Source: Larkinella punicea (GTDB lineage: Bacteria > Bacteroidota > Bacteroidia > Cytophagales > Spirosomataceae). Taken from it: a stretch of DNA of 64,000 bases. Position numbers and translations under genes: made by a program. A model generated the notes under the pieces. The model saw only the letters and a program-made list of their open reading frames with translations, did not search any database and was not told the origin of the DNA. Positions 36,289 through 44,183 of this stretch are shown one piece after another. Every line of letters begins with the position of its first letter. The stretch's first letter is position 1. Where the stretch lies: NCBI RefSeq assembly GCF_003334855.1, contig NZ_QOWE01000008.1, positions 186,001 through 250,000 of the forward strand, written 5' to 3'.

Positions 36289-37533
36289 TTACAGGACTTT
36301 CCAGCCCACCATCCAGGTTCGGCCACCCGGTTTGAGTTGATCCGCTTTCGGGAGCGGCACCCCCGCAAGCCCGGTTTGCGGATTGAGGCAGATCAACGTG
36401 AGTTTATAGGCTTTCTTGTCGGCATCGGCCACCAATTTGGTCGAGCGTAGGAAAATCTGGCCCGACTGGCGGTCTACATCGTCAACCGTGGCATAGAGCA
36501 CATCATTTTTGCCCAGTTTCTGATCACCGATTACTACTTCCTTTGTCAGTTTGAATTCCCACGTTTGCCCGATAGCCACCTTACCCGGTTTGAACAGTTC
36601 GGCTTCAACGTCGCCCTTGAACAAAACCGCATTTGACGCTTTCAACTTCGACAGGGTGCCCAGCAGGCTATCGACCGAAGCGGTTTCAAACCGCAATTCC
36701 AGGCTTTCTTTCGGCTCGATGGCCAGCCCGACCGGTTCTGGTTCTTCGGCCGGAATCAACCCTTTCGCGATGGCTTCGGCCCGTTCCCGTTCGTAGGAGT
36801 TTCCCGCCGATGCCATCAGATTATTGGTCAGGTATTGACCCGGAAACTGAAAAAACTCCTTGACGGCCACGATTTTATAGAGGTAATCGCTCGTCTCGGC
36901 GTTCATCGACAAAAAGTAGTAATTGCTCTCCTGCTGTTTTTTCATGTGCGATTGCATCCGGCCAATCCCACCGTTGTAGGCAGCCGCCACCATCGTCCAC
37001 GAGCCCAGATTTCGGTACAGAATCCGCAGGTAGCGACACGCGGCATCGGTCGATTTGATCAGATCCTTGCGCTCATCGACCTTATCGTTCCGTTTCAAAC
37101 CCAGTTCATCGGCGGTTTCGGGCATGAGTTGCCAGTAGCCCGTCGCGCCCTTGTGGGAAACCGCATCGGCTTTAAGGCCGCTTTCCACCACGGCCAGGTA
37201 TTTGAAATCGTCGGGAATGCGGTATTTTTTCAGAATCGGCTCAATGATCGGGAAGTACTGCGAAATAGCCCGACGGCGAAAATTGATCAGGTGATTTTGC
37301 GACGCCACATTCCGCATCAAGGCCATCGACAGGTTGTGCGCCACGGCTCCGCTTTCTACCGGAACCGGCTCCCCGCAAAAGTTTACGCCCATCGGTTTGG
37401 GTACCGAAACCGACCGCGCGGGCAGTTTACGAGCCATTTTGCGGAAAGACCGCTGAGCAAAAACCGTCGTTGCCAGCGTAAAGCTGAAGAAACTAATTAG
37501 GATAATCGAAAAGAAGAATCGTTGTTGATGCAC
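36289..37533 (-). CDS. Lytic transglycosylase with SLT domain (MltD-like)
   Basis: 414 residues from the GTG at 37533, which gives a signal peptide (FFFSIILISFFSFTLATTVF). A TTG at 37554 is an alternative. The SLT (GH23) domain contains the catalytic Glu in YLAVVESGLKADAVSHKGAT, then GYWQLMPETADELGL and VAAAYNGGIGRM, the usual three motifs of peptidoglycan lytic transglycosylases. The C-terminal third has no recognised LysM repeat. It is convergent with the DUF4249 gene, with three bases between stops. Confidence 0.88.
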   Translation of the reverse strand: MHQQRFFFSIILISFFSFTLATTVFAQRSFRKMARKLPARSVSVPKPMGVNFCGEPVPVESGAVAHNLSMALMRNVASQNHLINFRRRAISQYFPIIEPILKKYRIPDDFKYLAVVESGLKADAVSHKGATGYWQLMPETADELGLKRNDKVDERKDLIKSTDAACRYLRILYRNLGSWTMVAAAYNGGIGRMQSHMKKQQESNYYFLSMNAETSDYLYKIVAVKEFFQFPGQYLTNNLMASAGNSYERERAEAIAKGLIPAEEPEPVGLAIEPKESLELRFETASVDSLLGTLSKLKASNAVLFKGDVEAELFKPGKVAIGQTWEFKLTKEVVIGDQKLGKNDVLYATVDDVDRQSGQIFLRSTKLVADADKKAYKLTLICLNPQTGLAGVPLPKADQLKPGGRTWMVGWKVL

Positions 37534-37656
37534 GCCTATAACCTTGGTTGTCAATGGGTAAAACGATCACACAGGCTTTTGTGTTCATTTTAGACGCGGT
37601 TTTTAGGGAAAGGTTACGGTCTGCTGGTCGAGACCGGGCGGCCGGCGCCGTTGTAA

Positions 37657-37728
37657 TCGCCGGGCGACCCCGCTCGACCCACTCTGTTGCGGATCGCCGG
37701 GCGACCCCGTTTGAATCCGCAACAGAGT
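37657..37728. repeat. Direct and inverted repeat cluster
   Basis: A 16-base direct repeat (TCGCCGGGCGACCCCG) occurs at 37657-37672 and 37694-37709. ACTCTGTTGCGGAT (37681-37694) is perfectly inverted at 37715-37728. It lies between two minus-strand genes, in a 234-bp gap that otherwise shows nothing. Confidence 0.7.
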
Positions 37729-37767
37729 TGAGTCAATTCAAAAAATCTCACTCCAACCCATCGGTCA

Positions 37768-37977
37768 TCACACCTTCTGCAAAAACTGCGTTTTCAGCAC
37801 CATCACCGCCCGGTCAACCTTTCCTTCAATTTCCTCCGCATCGTCCGTAAGCCGGATATTTTTCACAACCGTTCCTCTTTTCAGCGTCGTAGAACTGCCT
37901 TTCACTTTGAGATCTTTGATCAACTTCACCGAATCGCCTTCGGCAAGCGTTGTACCATTGCTGTCTTTTACGTCCAT
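37768..37977 (-). CDS. PhnA/YjdM-family small protein
   Basis: 69 residues from the ATG at 37977: MDVKDSNGTTLAEGDSVKLI, then DLKVKGSSTTLKRGTVVKNI and a C-terminal VLKTQFLQKV. This is the PhnA C-terminal (YjdM) domain; the N-terminal zinc-ribbon of full PhnA is absent. Despite the name, a role in phosphonate use is not supported for the family. Rejecting the longer ORF avoids overlap with the divergent gene. Confidence 0.85.
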   Translation of the reverse strand: MDVKDSNGTTLAEGDSVKLIKDLKVKGSSTTLKRGTVVKNIRLTDDAEEIEGKVDRAVMVLKTQFLQKV

Positions 37978-38141
37978 TTCGTTTCCGTTTTGAATTGTGG
38001 CCGCGAAGATAGGACTTCTTCGTTCAAACATTTCCTGACCAAGTAGAAAAAGACCATCCAATGATTTTTAATACATTCGTGCTTTCCGGCAGTTTTGAAA
38101 CTTTCTACGCCGGAATAGCACTCAACCAACCATTCGTTCTA

Positions 38142-40637
38142 ATGAAGATTCGATTTACCGCTCTTTTTTTTCTCAGTGTACTCCTTTCCATTGCCAAACA
38201 TCCGGTGGTGGCCCAACGGCCTCCCGCCTACCCGCTGATCACCATCGATCCGTATACGAGTATCTGGGCATTTACCGACAAGCTCAACGAATCGCCCACC
38301 CGCCACTGGACGGGCAAAAACCAGCCACTCGACGGCCTGGTGCGCGTCGATGGCCGGGCCTACCGGTTTATGGGTGCCGAAATGACTACGCTCAAACCGG
38401 TGATTCCAACAGCCCTAACCACGGGCTACGAATTGCAATATACTTTTCAAAAACCGGGTGATGGCTGGGAAAAGCCGGGTTTCAAACCTTCCGGCGATTG
38501 GAAAACCGGACAGGCACCCATCGGCGATGGAGCCTCCAGCAACCCCGTCAAACCCGCCACGCTCTGGAAAACCAAAGAAGTCTGGTACCGGCGCACCGTG
38601 ACCGTTTCGGATCTGAATTTTGAAAACCCGGTTTTGTATTTGAGTCATGACAACGATGTGGTTGTATACATCAATGGCGTCAAAGCGTTTGAAAGCGGCC
38701 CCGGTTATATCGGTGATTACAAGACATTCTCCCTGTCTCCTTCGGGCAAAGCAGCGTTAAAAAAAGGAAACAACCTGCTGGCAGTGAGTTGTATCAACCC
38801 CGTTGGAGGTGGGTATGTCGATGTGGGTTTGGTGGATCAGCGAAAAGTAAATCTGGGTGCGCCGGTGGCCCTGGCCCAGCAACAGAGCGTGAAGGTTCAG
38901 GCCACCCAAACAGAATACCGGTTTGCCGCCGGGCCCGTCAGCCTGACTGTAAATTTTACGACGCCCTTGCTGCTGGATGACCTCGATGTGGCCACCCGCC
39001 CGGCTTCTTATCTGACCTACACCGCCCAATCGACCGACGGAAAACCGCACACGGTGGAGGTCTACACGGCGGCTTCGGGCCTGTTGTGTGTGAACCAGCC
39101 CAATCAGGAAGTGGTTGGCAAACGGTCCTCGGCCGAAGGGCTGACGGTTTTGTCGATCGGTACAACGGAGCAGAACATTCTGGGGCGCAAAGGCGATGAT
39201 GTCCGGATCGACTGGGGTTACGCGCTCCTGGCGGCTCCAACGGCGTCGACCACGCAGACCGGCATCGGGCAACCGGCAGCTCTGTTCCGCAGTTTTGTCA
39301 GTACCGGAAAAGTGGTCGATGAAGCCAACCAGCCGACTTCCGCCGACAACCGGTCGCTGGCGGTTTCGCAATCGCTGGGCTCGGTGACGCAAACGCCGAA
39401 AACCGCGCACGTGATTCTGGGATACGATGACATTTATTCTGTTCAGTATTTTGGCAAAAATCTGCGGGCGTGGTGGCGCCGGGACGAGTCTATGACTACG
39501 GAAAAAATGCTGGCTGCGGTAGAAAAGGATTATGCCCAACTCACCGAAAAATGCCGCCAGTTTGATCAGAAACTGCACGCTGATGCCGAAAAATCGGGCG
39601 GAAAACCGTATGCCGATCTGTGCCAGTTGGCCTACCGTCAGGCGATTGCGGCCCATAAAACCGTGGCGGGTCCGAAAGGCGAAGTGCTGTTTCTGTCCAA
39701 AGAAAATTTCAGCAACGGCTCTATCGGAACCGTGGACGTGACCTATCCATCGGCTCCGCTTTTCCTGATCTACAACCCGACCTTGCTGAAAGGCATGATG
39801 GAGCCGATTTTTCAGTATTCCGAAAGCGGGAAATGGACCAAACCCTTTGCCGCCCACGATGTGGGAACCTATCCCCTTGCCAACGGTCAAACCTACGGCG
39901 AAGACATGCCGGTGGAAGAAAGTGGCAACATGCTGATTCTGACGGCCGCCATCGCTGCCTCCGAAAAGAATGCCGACTATGCCAAGCAACACTGGCAAAC
40001 GCTGACCACCTGGGTTGATTACCTCAAAAAAGACGGTTTCGATCCCGCCAACCAGCTTTGCACCGACGATTTTGCCGGTCACCTCGCCCGCAATGCCAAC
40101 CTGAGCATCAAAGCCATCATGGGCATTGCGTCGTATGGGCATCTGGCGAAGCAACTGGGGCAGGCAGAGGTCGGAGAACAACACCTGAAACTGGCCCGCG
40201 AGCTGGCGCAAAAATGGGTACAAATGGCGCAGGATGGCGATCATTACGCCCTGACGTTCGATAAGCCACAGGGAAGCTGGAGCCAGAAATACAACCTGGT
40301 GTGGGATAAACTCCTGGATCTGAACATTTTCCCAAAGGAAGTAGCCGAAAAAGAAATCCGGTATTACCTGACCAAACAACAACCTTTCGGCCTGCCGCTG
40401 GACAGCCGCAAGACCTACACCAAATCGGACTGGATTATCTGGACGGCCACCATCGCCGACAAACCGCAGGATTTCCAGCAACTGGTGCTGCCGGTTTTCA
40501 AGTATGCCGACCAGACCCCCAGCCGGGTGCCGCTGGGCGACTGGCACGAAACCACCGACGGCAAGCAGGTCGGTTTTCAGGCGCGTTCGGTGGTGGGCGG
40601 TTATTTCATTAAACTGTTACACGATAAACTCCATTAA
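38142..40637 (+). CDS. Secreted glutaminase-family protein (DUF4964/DUF5127/DUF4965/DUF1793)
   Basis: 831 residues from the ATG at 38142, which gives a signal peptide (ALFFLSVLLSIAKHPVVAQ). The N-terminal DUF4964-like segment has ITIDPYTSIWAFTDKLNESP. A jelly-roll module follows at about 105-245 (EVWYRRTVTVSDLNFENPVL, DVVVYINGVKAFESG), then DUF5127 (VSLTVNFTTPLLLDDLDVAT), DUF4965 (FLSKENFSNGSIGTVDVTYP) and DUF1793 at the C-terminus (GLPLDSRKTYTKSDWIIWTA). The family is named for fungal glutaminase A, but bacterial members' substrates are mostly untested. It is followed 22 bases later by a TIM-barrel epimerase. Confidence 0.85.
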   Translation: MKIRFTALFFLSVLLSIAKHPVVAQRPPAYPLITIDPYTSIWAFTDKLNESPTRHWTGKNQPLDGLVRVDGRAYRFMGAEMTTLKPVIPTALTTGYELQYTFQKPGDGWEKPGFKPSGDWKTGQAPIGDGASSNPVKPATLWKTKEVWYRRTVTVSDLNFENPVLYLSHDNDVVVYINGVKAFESGPGYIGDYKTFSLSPSGKAALKKGNNLLAVSCINPVGGGYVDVGLVDQRKVNLGAPVALAQQQSVKVQATQTEYRFAAGPVSLTVNFTTPLLLDDLDVATRPASYLTYTAQSTDGKPHTVEVYTAASGLLCVNQPNQEVVGKRSSAEGLTVLSIGTTEQNILGRKGDDVRIDWGYALLAAPTASTTQTGIGQPAALFRSFVSTGKVVDEANQPTSADNRSLAVSQSLGSVTQTPKTAHVILGYDDIYSVQYFGKNLRAWWRRDESMTTEKMLAAVEKDYAQLTEKCRQFDQKLHADAEKSGGKPYADLCQLAYRQAIAAHKTVAGPKGEVLFLSKENFSNGSIGTVDVTYPSAPLFLIYNPTLLKGMMEPIFQYSESGKWTKPFAAHDVGTYPLANGQTYGEDMPVEESGNMLILTAAIAASEKNADYAKQHWQTLTTWVDYLKKDGFDPANQLCTDDFAGHLARNANLSIKAIMGIASYGHLAKQLGQAEVGEQHLKLARELAQKWVQMAQDGDHYALTFDKPQGSWSQKYNLVWDKLLDLNIFPKEVAEKEIRYYLTKQQPFGLPLDSRKTYTKSDWIIWTATIADKPQDFQQLVLPVFKYADQTPSRVPLGDWHETTDGKQVGFQARSVVGGYFIKLLHDKLH

Positions 40638-40659
40638 TTTACTTTTTTTAATCAGACCC

Positions 40660-41517
40660 ATGATGAAAAACCAATTATCCCTTGTATTGCTTACCGCTCT
40701 GCTCCTGGATTTCAGCAGCGGTTTTGCTCAAAAGAAAATCTACACCTTTCCGATTGGTATTCAGTCGTATACCTATCGAAACAGCTTCCCGAAAGGTGTG
40801 GCCGCCACCCTGGACACAATTCAATCGCTGGGCATTACGGAGATGGAAGGCGGAACTCCGAAAGGCGTGACCACCGAAGAATTCAGGAAGATGCTGAAGG
40901 AGCGAAACATTTCGATTCCGGGCACGGGCGCGGGCTACGAACAACTGGTGAAAGACCCGATGGAAGTAGTTAAGAATGCCAAAGAACTGGGTTCCCAGTT
41001 TGTAATGTGCGCCTGGATTCCGCATCAAAAAGGCAATTTTACGCTGGAAAACGCCAAGAAAGCCGTGGAAGATTTCAACCGGGTGGGCAAAGTCCTGAAA
41101 GAAAATGGTCTGACGTTCTGTTACCACAACCACGGTTTTGAGTTTCAGCCGTATGAAGACGGAACGCTGTTCGATTATATGGTAAAAAACACCGATCCCC
41201 GCTACGTTTCGTTCGAGATGGACATTTTGTGGGCTACCCACGGCGGGGCTGATCCGGTCAAACTGCTCAACAAATACGGCAACCGCTGGAAACTGATGCA
41301 CTTGAAAGACCTCAAAAAAGGCGTCAAAGGCGATTTCACCGGCAATACGCCCCAGGAAAACGACGTGGTTCTGGGAACCGGGCAGATCGATATGCCGATG
41401 GTGCTGAAAACCGCCAAAAAAGTGGGGATTAAGCATTATTTTATCGAAGACGAAAGCAACATCTGGAGTGAGCAGGTTCCGAAAAGCATCGCGTATTTAA
41501 AAAACCTGACCGAGTAA
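40660..41517 (+). CDS. Exported sugar phosphate isomerase/epimerase-family TIM-barrel protein
   Basis: 285 residues with a signal peptide (LSLVLLTALLLDFSSGFAQ). The xylose-isomerase-like TIM barrel shows metal-ligand regions FCYHNHGFEF, SFEMDILWATHGG, KLMHLKDLKKG and a C-terminal YFIEDESN. Export argues against a phosphorylated cytoplasmic substrate, so a free or oxidised sugar is more likely. I chose the ATG at 40660 (another at 40663); the longer frame overlaps the previous gene. It ends before a strong terminator. Confidence 0.88.
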   Translation: MMKNQLSLVLLTALLLDFSSGFAQKKIYTFPIGIQSYTYRNSFPKGVAATLDTIQSLGITEMEGGTPKGVTTEEFRKMLKERNISIPGTGAGYEQLVKDPMEVVKNAKELGSQFVMCAWIPHQKGNFTLENAKKAVEDFNRVGKVLKENGLTFCYHNHGFEFQPYEDGTLFDYMVKNTDPRYVSFEMDILWATHGGADPVKLLNKYGNRWKLMHLKDLKKGVKGDFTGNTPQENDVVLGTGQIDMPMVLKTAKKVGIKHYFIEDESNIWSEQVPKSIAYLKNLTE

Positions 41518-41538
41518 CTTTTCAAGGCCCCAATATAG

Positions 41539-41583
41539 AGGACAGGACGAAGTGGCGCAGGCGGCTTCGTCCTGTCCTTTTTT
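41539..41583 (+). terminator. Strong rho-independent terminator
   Basis: AGGACAGGACGAAG (41539-41552) pairs perfectly with CTTCGTCCTGTCCT (41565-41578) across a 12-base loop, then a run of Ts. In the rest of 41518-41909 I see only a TACTTTTG box (41673-41680) that fits TAnnTTTG. Confidence 0.85.
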
Positions 41584-41909
41584 ATGGCTGCTGCCTTTTC
41601 ACAGAGACTCACCTATTTACTAACCGGTAACCACTTGTTATCTATTGGTGACAATAACTTGAGAACTGCCTTTACTTTTGTTACAGGCATCAAAGCGCTG
41701 TTTTACCACATCGCTCAGTAGTTATTCCCTGAAAAACTTAAAAATAACCACTAAATAAGTACAAAAACGTCCTACTTCACGTTTTTAACCACGGAAAGCA
41801 GGTGACATATTGTTACTAAATTCACAAGGCCGGGAAACAAATGGCACAAAGTTTGAGATTGAGTAGTTATCTGTCGCAGGATGGTATACGCTATACTTAG
41901 AACGATCTT

Positions 41910-42134
41910 ATGATTACGAAAGCTGTTTTCAACGAAGCCTTTAATCAAATCGGGGTAAACCGAGTCGAAGCAATACCGGATACTCATAAAATGGCAAAAT
42001 ACCGTAAAAAAACGCCTTACAAACTCAGTATGCAGAAGGCAGCCCTCTGGTTTGTGATTCTTTCTGTTGCTGCGGGTTTTGCGTTTTTGTGGTATAAATT
42101 GATTGCCCGGCTGATTATGGCGATTCTGGAGTAA
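41910..42134 (+). CDS. Small single-pass membrane protein
   Basis: 74 residues from the ATG at 41910, or 47 from 41991 (MAKYRKKTPYKLSMQKAALW). The C-terminal half is one hydrophobic helix (LWFVILSVAAGFAFLWYKLI) after a basic segment, so the N-terminus should face the cytoplasm. No family is recognised. The possible promoter box at 41673-41680 precedes it. Confidence 0.5.
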   Translation: MITKAVFNEAFNQIGVNRVEAIPDTHKMAKYRKKTPYKLSMQKAALWFVILSVAAGFAFLWYKLIARLIMAILE

Positions 42135-42182
42135 ACAGATTTTTTTGGCCTGAATCTTGCTAGATAGGAATGCACCGATTTT

Positions 42183-44165
42183 TTAATCGGTTTCCTCTAC
42201 CGCTCCCGGTATTCCTACTGCTACCAATTCCTCCGCGTAATACATATCCAGTGCTTCTTTGTTTTTCACCGCAATCTTCCCGCGATAGCTGCATCGAATC
42301 TGCTCTTTCACCAGACGAAAGGTGGTTTCGGAAATGTTGACTTTCCCTGCTTCTCCGTACTGCTCCATTCGGGCTGCGGTATTGACAGTGTCTCCCCAGA
42401 TGTCATAGGCAAACTTTCGATCGCCCACGATGCCGGCCACCACCGGCCCGGTATGAACCCCAATCCGAAATTCGAAATGCTGCTGCCCGTTGGCCTGCCG
42501 CTCGTGCTGGTTTCGAAGCAGGAACGCCCGCATCTCCAGAGCCGCCCGAACCACCTCGACCGGATTTTCGGGGTATACAACCGGCAATCCCCCGGCGCAT
42601 AAATACGCATCGCCGATGGTTTTGATTTTTTCGATGCGGTACTGGCTCAGAATCGCATCGAATGAGCGGTAGTAATAATCGATCTCGCTGACCAGTTCTT
42701 CCGGGGAAAGCCGCTCGCCCATGCTCGTAAAATTCACAATGTCGGTAAACAGCACCGTGACCCGCTCGAACCGGCGTGGCTTCGAACGCCCGGTTCGTTT
42801 CAATTCTTCGACCACCTCCGCGGGCAGAATGTTGAGCAACAGCTCTTCCGACCGCTGTTTGGCTGCCTGAAGTTCTTCGGTGCGCTGCTGCACTTTCTGT
42901 TCCAGCATCGCGTTCTGCTCGCTCACCAGCCGCTTGTTCTCGACCAGCAACCGGATTTGCTCCTGCTCGGCTTCCTGACGCCGTTTTTTCAGCAGGTTCA
43001 CCTTGTAGGTAAGTGCCACGGCAAAAAACAGAATTTCGACCCCGACGCCCAGGTGAATGCTTTCGTAGGTCCAGAAACTGAACTGTAGCTGACCATAGGT
43101 ATACATCAGGAAGACAAAGATACCGATGTAGAAAAACAGGTTGCCTGCGATGTAAAACAAGGCCGGTCGAAAACCCTTGCGCAGCGTAACAAGGCCGGCC
43201 ATAATACTGAACGTTCCTTCCAGCAAAACCACCACCGGCACAATGTCGATCTGACGACCCAGTTGATAATTCAGACTGACATTCGCCACATTCAGGACGA
43301 AACTAATCAGGTAAAGAACGACGATGCCAATACCGATTTTATAAAACCGGGGAGCCTGCAAACGCAGCCGGAGAAACGTCAGCGTGAAAAGGATATGCAG
43401 AACGCCGGTGACGGAAGACAGGGCGGCTGAATACCGTTCGATAGATGGATTGGCGGGCCAGAAAAACTCGCTGGTATGTCCCCGGAACAACGCCATGAGA
43501 AGTCCGATAAAAAACACCCAGATCGCATACCGAAGATTTCCCTGTTCGCGCAAACGAATGTAAAGAACGAGGCTGTAAACGATGATAATCAGAATGAATC
43601 CGTAATAAATTCCGTAAAATAAATCGGAATAGTGCTGGCTTTCGATCAGCCGGGTGGTCGATAGGGCATAAATTGGCAAAACGCCCGTATAAACCCCTTC
43701 CATGTAGACATAGAAGGTGTGGGTCTGGCCATTGCGGGCCTGGATCGGGCAGAACTGAATGCTTTTGCGAAAGGGAGCAGCCGGCTCGGGCTGAAGCGAT
43801 CCCAGCTTATGGAGGGTCAGGATCCGGTTATCCACCGTTTCATACACGCGGATAAATTCGGTCCCGGCGTAGATAAACTGCATAAATACCTCACGGTCGG
43901 TTTCGTTCGTAATCTGAAACCGGAACCAGTAGCCAAACTGGTGGTCGTAGGGCTTGATCAGGCGGTTCTCGGTGGGAACAAACCGGTATCGGCCCGGGTT
44001 CTGGAGCAATTCGTCGACGGAAACGCTACCGGCCCTGACCTCCAGCAACTCACTGGCCTTATACAAATCGTAGGGTTCGGTCAGGTCGCTGATGCGTATG
44101 GGCCCGGCTCCCGCCCGACCACCAACCAACAGACTTATCAGCAAAATCAGTACAAGTCGGTTCAT
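42183..44165 (-). CDS. 7TM-DISM adenylate/guanylate cyclase
   Basis: 660 residues. A signal peptide is followed by a periplasmic 7TMR-DISMED2-like domain (about 25-175), seven membrane helices (about 185-395), a coiled coil (about 400-450, rich in Glu and Gln) and a class III cyclase domain (about 455-650). Cyclase motifs are VLFTDIVNFTSMGERLSPEE (metal-binding Asp), IEKIKTIGDAYLCAGGLP and YDIWGDTVNTAARMEQYG. Substrate choice between ATP and GTP is not settled by what I can see. It probably converts an extracellular signal into a cyclic nucleotide. It is 18 bases from the DUF2236 gene in the same direction, so the two may be co-transcribed. Confidence 0.92.
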   Translation of the reverse strand: MNRLVLILLISLLVGGRAGAGPIRISDLTEPYDLYKASELLEVRAGSVSVDELLQNPGRYRFVPTENRLIKPYDHQFGYWFRFQITNETDREVFMQFIYAGTEFIRVYETVDNRILTLHKLGSLQPEPAAPFRKSIQFCPIQARNGQTHTFYVYMEGVYTGVLPIYALSTTRLIESQHYSDLFYGIYYGFILIIIVYSLVLYIRLREQGNLRYAIWVFFIGLLMALFRGHTSEFFWPANPSIERYSAALSSVTGVLHILFTLTFLRLRLQAPRFYKIGIGIVVLYLISFVLNVANVSLNYQLGRQIDIVPVVVLLEGTFSIMAGLVTLRKGFRPALFYIAGNLFFYIGIFVFLMYTYGQLQFSFWTYESIHLGVGVEILFFAVALTYKVNLLKKRRQEAEQEQIRLLVENKRLVSEQNAMLEQKVQQRTEELQAAKQRSEELLLNILPAEVVEELKRTGRSKPRRFERVTVLFTDIVNFTSMGERLSPEELVSEIDYYYRSFDAILSQYRIEKIKTIGDAYLCAGGLPVVYPENPVEVVRAALEMRAFLLRNQHERQANGQQHFEFRIGVHTGPVVAGIVGDRKFAYDIWGDTVNTAARMEQYGEAGKVNISETTFRLVKEQIRCSYRGKIAVKNKEALDMYYAEELVAVGIPGAVEETD

Positions 44166-44183
44166 AGAATGGGGGTTTACCGT

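Noticed and set aside
37657-37728. Possible CRISPR array
   Set aside because: Only two direct repeats of 16 bases that overlap inverted repeats; no regular spacers and no cas genes.
38757-40547. 596-residue minus-strand ORF
   Set aside because: Shadow of the glutaminase-family gene; no signal, domain or motif.
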